Shown here: positions 16,612 to 24,751 of the stretch, piece by piece
How positions within the stretch are numbered: position 1 is the first letter of the stretch
Layout: every line of letters begins with the position of its first letter
Source of the DNA: Agrobacterium rubi TR3 = NBRC 13261
GTDB lineage: Bacteria > Pseudomonadota > Alphaproteobacteria > Rhizobiales > Rhizobiaceae
Direction of reading: 5' to 3'
Length of the DNA: 64,000 nt
Assembly: GCF_000739935.1 (NCBI RefSeq)
Contig: NZ_BBJU01000004.1
Coordinates: 1 to 64,000, forward strand
Made by a program: the position numbers and the translations under genes
Notes under the pieces: model-generated
Seen by the model: only the letters and a program-made list of their open reading frames with translations
Told to the model about the DNA's origin: nothing
Databases searched by the model: none

Positions 16612-18027
16612 TTATTCCGCGAACTCCACAACCACGCCCGGCCGGACCATCTTGGCCAGTTCCGTCGCATCCCAGTTGGTCAGGCGGATACAGCCGTGGC
16701 TGTTGGTCTTGCCGATCTTGGATGGCTCCGGTGTGCCGTGAATGCCGTAGGTGGGCTTGGAAAGCGCAATCCAGACCGTGCCGACCGGGCCGTTGGGGCC
16801 GGGCGGAATCTGCAGGATCTGGCTGTTCTGGCCCTGCTGGAAGTTGATCTTGGGGTTATAGGTATAGCCCGGATTGAGCGCAATGCGCTCGACCGTGTGC
16901 GTCCCGGATGGCGACGGTGTATCGGAGGAGCCAATAGTCGCCGGATAGGCGGCAATCAGCACGCCGCTTTCGTCATAGGCAAATACCTGCTTGATGCCCT
17001 TATGGGCAACGATGCGGGCGACTTGGCCCTTTTTCGTATCGCCGGGGCTGACGACCTTGATGATGGTGCCGGGCACGGTGAAATCGACGCCGGGGTTGAG
17101 TTCCTTCAGATAGGTCTCGTCCATATGGAAGCGTTCAGCCAAAGCCTCTGATGTCGAGGTATAGGCCATGGCCGGAAGCTGTGCCTTTTCGGCGTAGTCA
17201 TCGGGAATGGAGGCCACGTAAGGACCTGCGGCGTCTGCTGCGGTAATCGTATAATCGACGATCGCCAGACCACCGGTGTTGCGCAGGCGCTCCAGAATGT
17301 CGTCGGTGTTATTAGGGTCCAGACGCTCGCCGGTCATATCCTGCCAAGCGGCAATCGCCTTGTTGACGTTGTCGCCCATCTTGCCGTCGATCACGCCGGG
17401 CGAAATGCCTTCGCGGTCGAGAAAGACCTGAAGGGCCACGATTTCCTGGCGTGAGCGGTTGACCGGTGCGGTGACCGGCTGGTTACGCTCGACGAGGTGA
17501 TCTGGCTGCGGCACGATGGCCGTGGTGCTTTCGCCGGGCATGGGTTCGCCAAGCGGGCCGCTTTCGACATCGCCAGGGCGGGTTGCGACAGAGCCGGTAT
17601 AGACATCGGGATCGGTGCCATCGCCGCGATACTCTCTGAAATCACTACCGTTGGGGTTGCCCTGCGCGCCGTATTGCGGTTGCGGCTCGCGCATCTGCCC
17701 CGGCGCTGGCGGGTAGTAGCTGTCATCCTGCTGCGGATAATACGGGTCTTGGGGGGCCTCGCGGCGCGGGGCCACGGCACCATTCGGCATTTCGGTGGCA
17801 ACGAGATTGCCGTATCGGTCGTAATAGACCGTGCGGCCGATCCGGTCGCGGCTGATCACAATATCGCCACGGTCGGGCGTGAACTCAAGGACACGGCCAT
17901 CCGGCGAAACCAGCATAGGCTGCTGGGCAAGGGCCTGATGGGGCGCAAGCAAAGGGGTCGCCGCAACAGCGAAAGAGAACATTGCGTTAATTAAAAGTTT
18001 CACGATTCTGCGATCCCTTGGGTTCAT
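16612..18027 (-). CDS. L,D-transpeptidase (YkuD family) with PG-binding domain
   Basis: 471 residues. A signal peptide (hydrophobic 14-33, cut near ALAQ) is followed by a 150-residue Pro/Gln/Asp-rich region, a peptidoglycan-binding-like segment (RQEIVALQVFLDREGISPG), a LysM-like stretch (EALAERFHMDETYLKELNPG) and the C-terminal YkuD domain. The catalytic motif SHGCIRLTN has Cys446 and His444. Function by family: 3-3 crosslinking of meso-DAP peptides in the periplasm, or attachment of proteins to the wall. Rhizobiaceae rely heavily on such enzymes in polar growth. ATG 18027 is preferred over the GTG at 18042. It is single and convergent with the MFS gene. Confidence 0.88.
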   Translation of the reverse strand: MNPRDRRIVKLLINAMFSFAVAATPLLAPHQALAQQPMLVSPDGRVLEFTPDRGDIVISRDRIGRTVYYDRYGNLVATEMPNGAVAPRREAPQDPYYPQQDDSYYPPAPGQMREPQPQYGAQGNPNGSDFREYRGDGTDPDVYTGSVATRPGDVESGPLGEPMPGESTTAIVPQPDHLVERNQPVTAPVNRSRQEIVALQVFLDREGISPGVIDGKMGDNVNKAIAAWQDMTGERLDPNNTDDILERLRNTGGLAIVDYTITAADAAGPYVASIPDDYAEKAQLPAMAYTSTSEALAERFHMDETYLKELNPGVDFTVPGTIIKVVSPGDTKKGQVARIVAHKGIKQVFAYDESGVLIAAYPATIGSSDTPSPSGTHTVERIALNPGYTYNPKINFQQGQNSQILQIPPGPNGPVGTVWIALSKPTYGIHGTPEPSKIGKTNSHGCIRLTNWDATELAKMVRPGVVVEFAE

Positions 18028-18160
18028 GCCCAATACACACACGTTAATCTTGACCCTATTGTGAAAAAGGTGAATTCGAAGTTAACGCAATCTTAATTTT
18101 ACGACGCGGCGATCGCTTTTTTGTGATCGCCATGTCATCGAGTGAGTGAAGGAACAGTCC

Positions 18161-19000
18161 ATGCGCGCGCTGAAAGCCGGAAAATCCCCCACGATTTTTC
18201 TAGACGAGACCTCTGTTTTCGATATCGGCTCCTGCATCGTAGACGGTATCGACATCGCGCCGGGCAGGGCCATTCCTGACGATGGCGACCCCAGGATCGA
18301 CCACTCTCTCGAAGGCTTTATGTTCACCTGCGGCCCCGACCACATTCGCCATCCAGAGCCAATGACCAACAGCGCTGATGGACAAAAATATTCTTTACAC
18401 GGGTCTTTTTCCTCGCACCCAGCCGAGATTACCGATTGGGTGGTCTCGGACGATAATGCGCGGGCGGCGGCAAGGGTTCCCGTACAGCTTGCAGATGGTG
18501 GCACGGCGCTTCTGGAACGCGAGTGGCGGATCGATGGCGCAAGCGGCGAGGTCAGCCTCAGCGACGTGGTCACCAACACCAGTGACAGCGCCCGGCCGGT
18601 TTTCCAGATGTACCACATGAATGTCGGTTCGCGGCTGTTCGATGACGGGGTAAAACTCTCTGGCGCGATGTTTGATGGCGGTGGTTTCGGCTGGCGGTTC
18701 GGCGAAGAGCCGGGCGGCGTTTTCTGCGTGCCGGCAGGCGAGAGCCAGGAAGGCTGGGCGGAGATGAGGCTGGGTCCGATTGCGGCCATCGGCGGGCGCA
18801 CGTTGAAGGTGGCATTCCGCACCGATACGCTGCCCTATCTCCAGATGTGGCGCAACCAGAGCGACCCGGCCCATGTCATGGGCATCGAGCCCGTCTCGCA
18901 TCGCTGGGTGGATCGTGCAGAGTTGGAGGCCGCCGGCGAGTTTCACATGCTGAAACCGGGCGAAAGCCGCTCTTACGGTTTGCGGTTTTCCATTCTCTAA
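18161..19000 (+). CDS. DUF4432 / aldose-1-epimerase-like protein
   Basis: 279-residue protein with the galactose-mutarotase-like beta-sandwich fold of the DUF4432 group. Visible family features are the central FQMYHMNVGSRLF with its conserved His, and the C-terminal GIEPVSHRWVDRAELEAAG. Such proteins likely convert anomers of a sugar, but the substrate is not known. ATG 18161 follows GAAGGA at good spacing; an in-frame GTG lies five codons upstream. A hairpin (19002-19024) follows, so it is probably monocistronic. Confidence 0.7.
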   Translation: MRALKAGKSPTIFLDETSVFDIGSCIVDGIDIAPGRAIPDDGDPRIDHSLEGFMFTCGPDHIRHPEPMTNSADGQKYSLHGSFSSHPAEITDWVVSDDNARAAARVPVQLADGGTALLEREWRIDGASGEVSLSDVVTNTSDSARPVFQMYHMNVGSRLFDDGVKLSGAMFDGGGFGWRFGEEPGGVFCVPAGESQEGWAEMRLGPIAAIGGRTLKVAFRTDTLPYLQMWRNQSDPAHVMGIEPVSHRWVDRAELEAAGEFHMLKPGESRSYGLRFSIL

Positions 19001-19001
19001 A

Positions 19002-19024
19002 ACGCCTTTCAATTGGAAAGGCGT
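19002..19024 (+). terminator. Hairpin after the epimerase-like gene
   Basis: ACGCCTTTC (19002-19010) pairs with GAAAGGCGT (19016-19024) across a 5-nt loop. The tail (ATCATT) is only weakly T-rich. Confidence 0.5.
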
Positions 19025-19126
19025 ATCATTGACGCACCGGATTTAACCCCTTACACCGGGTTCGGATTTTGAAACGGCACGGGTTCGAAACGAACCGGAT
19101 CGCCGTCGTTACCGGAGGACATGAAG

Positions 19127-19465
19127 ATGGATATCAGGCGCATTGACGAAGACTATTCCGTAAGCGGCCAGATCAGCGTTGCCGATCTCGATGAGGTCAA
19201 GGCGCTCGGCTTCAAATCCATCGTGTGTCACCGCCCGGATGGTGAAGAAGAAGGCCAGCCCCTGTTTGCCGACATCGCAGAGCGAGCCCAAGAACTCGGC
19301 ATCGCCGTTGTGCATGTGCCGGTTGGACGCTTCGGTGTTGATGCCGATGCCGTCACCGGCATGGTCGATGCGCTGGACGAACTTCAGCGCCCCATGCTCG
19401 GCTTCTGCCGCTCCGGCGCGCGCTCCACGGCGATCTACGAAAAGACCCATCATATCCGCGGCTGA
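19127..19465 (+). CDS. TIGR01244/DUF442-type phosphatase or sulfurtransferase
   Basis: 112-residue small cytosolic protein. The family is the stand-alone version of the N-terminal domain found in Blh-type proteins (beta-lactamase-hydrolase-like), which links a cysteine phosphatase/rhodanese fold to sulfur metabolism. The active loop is FCRSGARST, with Cys near residue 93. ATG 19127 is chosen over ATG 19121 because GGAGGA (19114-19119) gives a 7-bp spacer only for the former. No metallo-beta-lactamase domain is attached. The RidA gene follows at 45 bp. Confidence 0.78.
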   Translation: MDIRRIDEDYSVSGQISVADLDEVKALGFKSIVCHRPDGEEEGQPLFADIAERAQELGIAVVHVPVGRFGVDADAVTGMVDALDELQRPMLGFCRSGARSTAIYEKTHHIRG

Positions 19466-19510
19466 TCGCAGCCGCCGTTTTCTATCCGAAGTACCAACAG
19501 GAGTTTCAGC

Positions 19511-19852
19511 ATGAGCATCAAGCGTATCGAACCCGGCAAGCGCATGAGCGGCGCAGTCGTTCACGGTAACACGGTCTACCTCGCAGGTCAGGTCGGTGAA
19601 GGCACATCCGTGACCGAGCAGAGCAAGTCTGCCCTTGCCGAAGTCGACCGCCTGCTGGCTCTTGCCGGTTCCGACAAATCCAAGATCCTCCAGACCATCA
19701 TCTACATCTCCGACATGTCCACCTTCGGCGAAATGAACGCCGTTTGGGAAGCCTGGATCGACCCGGCAAACCCACCAGCCCGTGCGACAAGCGAAGCAGC
19801 GCTTGCGACACCGGATTACAAGGTCGAGTTTATTGTGACAGCTGCTGTTTGA
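19511..19852 (+). CDS. RidA-family protein
   Basis: 113-residue RidA/YjgF homologue. The substrate-binding arginine is in PPARATSEAAL (about residue 94), with the usual trimer-forming core VYLAGQVGEG. Canonical RidA hydrolyses reactive 2-aminoacrylate and related enamines in the cytosol. This copy is of the divergent subgroup with a short N-terminus, so its exact substrate is uncertain. It is 45 bp after the TIGR01244-type gene and ends in a clear terminator. Confidence 0.88.
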   Translation: MSIKRIEPGKRMSGAVVHGNTVYLAGQVGEGTSVTEQSKSALAEVDRLLALAGSDKSKILQTIIYISDMSTFGEMNAVWEAWIDPANPPARATSEAALATPDYKVEFIVTAAV

Positions 19853-19873
19853 GTGGTTTGATTTTTCGATGAG

Positions 19874-19906
19874 AAAGCCGGTCCTTTTGGGCCGGCTTTT
19901 TTGTTT
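19874..19906 (+). terminator. Rho-independent terminator after RidA gene
   Basis: AAAGCCGGTCC (19874-19884), a 4-5-nt T-rich loop and GGCCGGCTTTTTTG form a stem with a single T bulge and a run of six T, 20 bp after the stop codon. Confidence 0.85.
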
Positions 19907-19928
19907 GGGGTGGGTGTTGAGTTGATGT

Positions 19929-20120
19929 TGGTGGGTGTGGGTGTGGCTTACCCCCCTCTGTCCTGCCGGGCATCTCCCCCTCAGGTGGGGAGATCGACTC
20001 GTTGAGGCCTCTCGCCCATTTCAAAGGCTGCGGACGGAGTGTGGAGCGTGTGTCTTACCGATCTCCCCCCTTTAGGGGGAAGGTGTCCGGCAGGACAGAG
20101 GGGGGTAAGCCACACCCACC
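19929..20120. repeat. Dispersed palindromic repeat A, complete copy
   Basis: The outer arms are GTGGCTTACCCCCCTCTG with TCCTGCCGG on the left and their complement ending TAAGCCACACCCACC on the right. An inner arm pair GATCTCC/GGAGATC encloses about 70 bp of central sequence. Orientation is the same as the copy at 35872 and opposite to those at 38095 and 45393. It lies between the convergent RidA and HugZ-like genes. Confidence 0.85.
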
Positions 20121-20183
20121 TTCATTTGCTATTTCGTCAGTCCAGGAAGAAGGGGATTCTGTTTCGTTTTGAATCCCTTACCT

Positions 20184-20951
20184 CTATAATTTCGGAGGTT
20201 GAGTCAGTGCCTTCGAAAGTTGATTCAAATCCACGACGCGTTCGTCAAACCAAAGCCGAGCAAGATCAACTGCGGACGCGAGGTTGATCCCATCCGGGTC
20301 GATAGACGTGATTTTCCAGGCACCGGATTTCCTCCCCGCCAGAGCTGCCAAACGCGATGCCTCGCCCTTTATCGCATTGAGGCGAACTGCTTCAGCCTCC
20401 GCCGCTGTCATGAAGTCTTCAGCGCCTGATAGCTCGGTGCGCAGATCAGCAGGTGTGATGTTGCTGGCATTGCGGGCAGGGCCGCCATTGATCTGCACGC
20501 CTTCGATGTTCAGGCGGTAGAGCTGGGTGTCTGGTAGCGCGAGATAGAGCTTGGCTTTTGGATATCGGGCGATGTAGCGCGTCTTGGCGAGCGGCACCTC
20601 ATTCTCGCCGATGAGTTCGGCTTTTCCCACCAGCGTCAGCCTCGGCAATGTCAGCGCGTCGCCCTTGTTGAAGGGTGCGAGCACCAGCGAAATGCGCGGG
20701 TCGGCTTCGATGTTGCGGGCGTGGAGCGCGAGGCGGGCGGTGAAGAAGAAGGGGGTGCCATCTGGTTCGACCGCGATGTTGGTGGCAGTGTTATAGGGAT
20801 AACCGCTGTGTGGATCGAGCGTGGCGAGACCGGCGGTGCGCGACGTGTGGAGCACATCGCGGGCGACGCGGATGGCTTCGAAGGGTGCACCGGCGGATGG
20901 TTCTATGGTGGCGCTGCGTGGGGTTATGACCGCTGGTGTCTGCTCTGCCAT
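20184..20951 (-). CDS. HugZ-family pyridoxamine-phosphate-oxidase-like protein
   Basis: 255 residues. The N-terminal split-barrel PPOX-like domain (about 25-165, GLATLDPHSGYPYNTATNIA) is followed by a DUF2470-type C-terminal domain (about 175-245). The architecture is that of HugZ-like proteins, which bind or degrade heme in some bacteria, and of related flavin/deazaflavin-binding split barrels. No heme uptake gene lies nearby, so heme oxygenase activity is only one possibility. It is a single gene flanked by repeat A and repeat B. Confidence 0.78.
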   Translation of the reverse strand: MAEQTPAVITPRSATIEPSAGAPFEAIRVARDVLHTSRTAGLATLDPHSGYPYNTATNIAVEPDGTPFFFTARLALHARNIEADPRISLVLAPFNKGDALTLPRLTLVGKAELIGENEVPLAKTRYIARYPKAKLYLALPDTQLYRLNIEGVQINGGPARNASNITPADLRTELSGAEDFMTAAEAEAVRLNAIKGEASRLAALAGRKSGAWKITSIDPDGINLASAVDLARLWFDERVVDLNQLSKALTQPPKL

Positions 20952-20958
20952 TTATCTT

Positions 20959-21075
20959 TCCTCATTCCTGTGCTTGTCACAGGAATCCAGTGCCGCGCGT
21001 CTGCGCGGCGGACGAGCCCTTTCAGCCCAAGGACTTGGGCTGACTAGATTCCTGTGACAAGCACAGGAATGAGGA
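20959..21075. repeat. Dispersed stem-loop repeat B, copy 2, perfect 29-bp arms
   Basis: Bases 20959-20987 are the exact reverse complement of 21047-21075. Within the 59-nt centre are two more perfect hairpins: GCCGCGC/GCGCGGC (20992-21009) and CAGCCCAAG/CTTGGGCTG (21023-21042). Each long arm is itself dyad-symmetric around CTTGT. The structure could extrude as a three-lobed cruciform and should terminate or process transcripts from either side. Confidence 0.85.
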
Positions 21076-21089
21076 CAGCAAGGGCTAGA

Positions 21090-22742
21090 TTACGTCCGCT
21101 CGCGAATCTGCGTCAACGTCCGCGCAGGCGTAATGGCCTCCGGGTCCAGCTTCACTTCGATAATCGCAGGCCTGCCACTGGCGCGGGCTCGCTCATATGC
21201 CGGGCCGAAATCTTCGGTTTTCTCCACCAGTTCACCGTGGCCGCCATAGGCTTTGGCGAAGGCAACGAAATCCGGGTTGACGAGGTCGGTGCCGCTGACG
21301 CGACCGGGATATTCGCGTTCCTGATGCATGCGGATGGTGCCGTAGGTGCCGTTGTTGACCAGCACGGTGATGATCGGCAGGCCATAGCGCACGGCGGTTA
21401 TGAATTCCTGGCCGTGCATCATGAAGCAGCCATCGCCAGCGAAGCAGACGACTTCGCGTTCCGGGAACAGGTGCTTGGCGGCGACTGCGGCTGGCAGGCC
21501 GTAGCCCATAGAGCCGGAGGTGGGGGCCGATTGCGTGTTGAAACGCTGGAAGCGATGGAAGCGGTGCAGCCATGTGGCGTAGTTGCCGGCACCGTTGGTG
21601 AAGACGGCGTCAACAGGCACATTGGCCTCGATCCACTCCATGATCGGCCCCATCTGTACCGGGCCGGGGCCGGTCTTTGGCGGAGTGGACCATTTCAGAT
21701 AGGCTTCGTGCATGGCGGCTGTGCGGTCTGCCCAGACGGGGTGCTGTGGCGCCTCAAGGCTTTCCAGCGCATCGACGAAATCGCTGGTGGATGCGCAGAT
21801 GGCGAGATCAGGGCGGTACATGCGGCCAAGTTCTTCGGCGTCAGGGAAGATGTGCACCAGCGTCTGCGACGGGTAGGGGATGTCGAGCAGGGTATAGCCG
21901 GAAGACGGCATTTCCGACATGCGGCTGCCCAAGAGAACGATGAGGTCGGCCTCCTTGATTTCCTTCGACAGCGTCGGGTTGATGCCGATGCCGACATCGC
22001 CCGCATAGGATGGGCTGAGGTGATCGAATAGAGCCTGACGGCGGAAGGAGCAGCCGACGGGCAGCTTGAAGGTCTCGGCAAATGTCTTGAATTTCGCGAC
22101 GCTGTCTTCCGTCCAGCGCGTGCCGCCGACGATGACCATGGGGCGCTTGGCGTTACCCAGCAGCTCTGCGAATTTTGCCATCTGCTTCGGGCCGGGGTGG
22201 TTTTCGACCGGCGTGTAGGGCTTGGCTTCCGGTGCATCCACCAGATCGACCAGCATATCCTCGGGCAGGCTCAGGACAACAGGGCCGGGGCGACCGGATG
22301 TGGCGATGGCGAAGGCGCGGGTGACGAATTCGGGGATGCGGCGGGCGTCATCGATCTCGCCGACCCATTTGGCAAATTCCGTGAAGGCGCGGCGGTATTC
22401 GACCTCCTGAAAGGCCTCACGCTCACGCGCGTCGCGCTGGACCTGACCGATGAACAGGATCATTGGTATGGAATCCTGCATGGCAATGTGTAGTCCTGCA
22501 GAAGCGTTTGTCGCGCCGGGGCCGCGTGTGACCATGCAGATGCCGGGTTCGCCGGTCAGCCGTCCCCAGGTATCGGCCATCATGGCTGCGCCACCTTCCT
22601 GGCGGCAGACCACGGTTTCGATGCCGCTTTCGTAGAGCGCATCCAGCACCGCCAGATAGCTTTCGCCCGGCACGCAGGAGACGCGCGACACGCCATTGGC
22701 TTTCAAGGCTTCGACAATCAACTGTCCGCCGGTTCTCTTCAT
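21090..22742 (-). CDS. Thiamine-diphosphate-dependent enzyme, acetolactate-synthase-like
   Basis: 550 residues in the usual three-domain order: PYR domain with the activating glutamate in CRQEGGAAMMAD (about residue 49), central Rossmann domain (about 190-330), and PP domain with the GDG...NN cofactor motif (GDGCFMMHGQEF to VLVNNGTYG). It is catalytic-subunit-like, but no small regulatory subunit is adjacent. It overlaps the upstream CoA-transferase gene by ATGA. That pairing recalls formyl-CoA transferase/oxalyl-CoA decarboxylase and 2-hydroxyacyl-CoA lyase systems more than branched-chain amino acid synthesis. Its sequence is not typical of oxalyl-CoA decarboxylase, so the reaction is left open. 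Confidence 0.8.
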   Translation of the reverse strand: MKRTGGQLIVEALKANGVSRVSCVPGESYLAVLDALYESGIETVVCRQEGGAAMMADTWGRLTGEPGICMVTRGPGATNASAGLHIAMQDSIPMILFIGQVQRDAREREAFQEVEYRRAFTEFAKWVGEIDDARRIPEFVTRAFAIATSGRPGPVVLSLPEDMLVDLVDAPEAKPYTPVENHPGPKQMAKFAELLGNAKRPMVIVGGTRWTEDSVAKFKTFAETFKLPVGCSFRRQALFDHLSPSYAGDVGIGINPTLSKEIKEADLIVLLGSRMSEMPSSGYTLLDIPYPSQTLVHIFPDAEELGRMYRPDLAICASTSDFVDALESLEAPQHPVWADRTAAMHEAYLKWSTPPKTGPGPVQMGPIMEWIEANVPVDAVFTNGAGNYATWLHRFHRFQRFNTQSAPTSGSMGYGLPAAVAAKHLFPEREVVCFAGDGCFMMHGQEFITAVRYGLPIITVLVNNGTYGTIRMHQEREYPGRVSGTDLVNPDFVAFAKAYGGHGELVEKTEDFGPAYERARASGRPAIIEVKLDPEAITPARTLTQIRERT

Positions 22743-23944
22743 GGCGCAATGGTCCTTTCAATATCAGCCAGTTCGGCCAGAACTTCGTCCTGATGCTCGC
22801 CCAGACGCGGGCTCGGTCGATTATAATGCAAGGGTGTCTCGGATAGCACGATGGGGGTGCGCACGCCGGGAATAACGGTGCCATCGGCGGCTTCCAGATC
22901 GACGCGCAGGCCGCGGGCCTGAACCTGCGGATCGGCAAACATTTCCTCGATGGAATTGATAGGTCCAGCGGGCACGGCATTGGTTTCGCAGGCCGTCAGC
23001 AGATCGCGCTTCATCCATTTGAGTGTTTCGGTGGAAACGATCTGCCGTACCTCGACCTTGTGGGCGACGCGCGCCTTGTTGGTCGCATAGCGCTCATCGT
23101 CCGCGATGGCATCGATGCCGAGGATTTTGCACAGACGGCGGAATTGGCCGTCATTGCCAACGGCGAGAATGAGGAAGCCGTCAGCGGTGGGCACCACCTC
23201 GTAAGGCGAGATGTTGGGGTGGGCATTGCCCAGTCGCACGGGTGACTTGCCGGAAATGAGGTAGTTCATATTCTGGTTGGCCAGCACGGCGGATTGCACA
23301 TCCAGAAGTGCCATATCGATATGCTGGCCCTGGCCGGTGCGCATGGCGTGGATGAGGGCGGCCTGAATGGCGGTGACGGAATAGATGCCGGTGAAGATAT
23401 CGGCAACCGCAACGCCTGCCTTCATCGGCTGACCATCCGGCTCGCCTGTGATCGACATGAAACCGGACATGCCCTGAACGATGTAGTCGTAACCGGCAAA
23501 ATCCGCGTAAGGGCCGGTCTGGCCGAAGCCGGTGATGGAGCAATAGATGAGCTTGGGGTTCAGCACCCGCAGCGACTGGTAATCCAGCCCGTATTTCTCT
23601 AACCCGCCGCGCTTGAAGTTCTCGATCACGACATCGGCGGTTTTCACCAGCCGACGCACGGTCTGGCGACCTTCCTCGGTCTTCAGATCAATTGTGATGG
23701 AGCGCTTGCCGCGATTGGTGGAGTGGTAATAGGCGGCGGAAAGATTGTCGCCATCCTTGCTCTCCACGAAAGGAGGACCCCAGGCGCGCGTATCGTCGCC
23801 GCCCTCGGGGCTTTCCACCTTGATGACGTCAGCACCCATATCGGCCAGCATCTGACCGGCCCAGGGACCGGCCAGCACGCGCGCCAACTCGATCACACGA
23901 ATGCCCTTCAGGGGCGGCTGTTTCTTATCGGAAGTCTCTGCCAT
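22739..23944 (-). CDS. CaiB/BaiF-family (class III) CoA-transferase
   Basis: 401 residues. Seen are the N-terminal RVIELARVLAGPWAGQMLADMGADVIK, the catalytic aspartate in AVADIFTG (about residue 169-175) and the GQGQHIDMALLD segment, all class III hallmarks. The enzyme moves CoA between two carboxylic acids through an aspartyl-CoA intermediate. ATG 23944 (MAETSD) is preferred; another lies five codons upstream. Its stop overlaps the start of the ThDP-enzyme gene (ATGA), so the two probably act on the same acyl-CoA: activation of an acid, then ThDP-dependent cleavage or decarboxylation (inference). Confidence 0.85.
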   Translation of the reverse strand: MAETSDKKQPPLKGIRVIELARVLAGPWAGQMLADMGADVIKVESPEGGDDTRAWGPPFVESKDGDNLSAAYYHSTNRGKRSITIDLKTEEGRQTVRRLVKTADVVIENFKRGGLEKYGLDYQSLRVLNPKLIYCSITGFGQTGPYADFAGYDYIVQGMSGFMSITGEPDGQPMKAGVAVADIFTGIYSVTAIQAALIHAMRTGQGQHIDMALLDVQSAVLANQNMNYLISGKSPVRLGNAHPNISPYEVVPTADGFLILAVGNDGQFRRLCKILGIDAIADDERYATNKARVAHKVEVRQIVSTETLKWMKRDLLTACETNAVPAGPINSIEEMFADPQVQARGLRVDLEAADGTVIPGVRTPIVLSETPLHYNRPSPRLGEHQDEVLAELADIERTIAP

Positions 23945-24047
23945 GTCTGTCTCACACATTTCAGAAGTTTATAGACGGGCCATCTTCTGCATGCATGTGA
24001 AATAATCTCATGGCGTCATTCCGTTTCGGCAGTGAAATGTCGTCAGA

Positions 24048-24359
24048 TCAGGAGTGTGCGACACCTTCGGAAATGGGTTGAACAGCGAGGCGGAGGCCCA
24101 TCGTGCGCAGAATGGCGCTTAAGCTGCGCAATTCGGGATTGCCGGTTACCGACAATGTTCTGTAAAGCTGTGTGGGGTTGAGGTTTGCTTCCCTTGCAAC
24201 GTGCGACACGCCGCCAAATGCACTGGCCATTTGCCGCAGAGTCACCATCAACTCGCCCTGATCGCCATCCGCCAAGATCGCATCCAGGGTGGCTGCTGCC
24301 AGTGCCGGGTCATCGCGAAACACATCGGCCATGGCATCGTCATGACTGCGATCTTTCAT
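24048..24359 (-). CDS. HigA-type antitoxin (HTH protein)
   Basis: 103 residues with a C-terminal HTH (GGVSHVAREANLNPTQLYRT, then LSAILRTMGLRLAV), matching the addiction-module antidote family paired with HigB/Gp49-type toxins. It follows the toxin gene by 12 bp, the toxin-first order normal for higBA. It should bind the toxin and repress the shared promoter. Confidence 0.85.
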   Translation of the reverse strand: MKDRSHDDAMADVFRDDPALAAATLDAILADGDQGELMVTLRQMASAFGGVSHVAREANLNPTQLYRTLSVTGNPELRSLSAILRTMGLRLAVQPISEGVAHS

Positions 24360-24371
24360 TGGAAAGCTCCC

Positions 24372-24695
24372 TTACTCAGTTCGATTTTGCCAGTCGCGCC
24401 AATATTCACAGGCGCGGTCGATATCGGTATTTTGCGTCCGTTTGTTTCCGCCGCACAGAAGCAACATCACCACTTTGCCAGCCCGGGCGTAATACACCCT
24501 GTATCCGGGACCAACATCAATGCGCAGTTCGTGCACACCATCACGCAGTGGCTTGAAGTCCCCGAAATTGCCCTGTTCCAGACGATTTAGGCGCCTGATA
24601 ATGGCGACTTTCGCCTGCGCGTCACGCATATCCCGCAGCCAGTCGGCAATCGGGTCTGCACCAGTCGCTGTCAAATAATGTCTAATCTCAAACAT
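24372..24695 (-). CDS. HigB/Gp49-type toxin (RelE superfamily)
   Basis: 107 residues. The ADWLRDMRDAQAKVAIIRRLNRL start and the conserved GPGYRVYYARAGKVVMLLLCGG core are those of the HigB-like addiction-module killer family, ribosome-dependent mRNA interferases. A candidate operator CGTTT-AA-AAACG (24705-24716) lies 10 bp upstream. The pair sits directly upstream of the CoA-transferase/ThDP operon on the same strand and could stabilise it. Confidence 0.85.
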   Translation of the reverse strand: MFEIRHYLTATGADPIADWLRDMRDAQAKVAIIRRLNRLEQGNFGDFKPLRDGVHELRIDVGPGYRVYYARAGKVVMLLLCGGNKRTQNTDIDRACEYWRDWQNRTE

Positions 24696-24704
24696 GATTA
24701 TCTT

Positions 24705-24716
24705 CGTTTAAAAACG
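24705..24716 (-). promoter_or_regulatory. Candidate operator of the toxin-antitoxin pair
   Basis: CGTTTAAAAACG is a 5-bp-arm palindrome between the toxin start codon and an AT-rich promoter region; GATTAT flanks it on both sides (24696 and 24716). Confidence 0.4.
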
Positions 24717-24751
24717 ATTATGCAAATGATTTTTAGAATGGATGCTTTTGA

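Noticed and set aside
21090..23944. Assignment as oxalate degradation genes oxc and frc
   Set aside because: Gene pairing fits, but the ThDP enzyme resembles acetolactate-synthase-type proteins more, so specific symbols are not justified.
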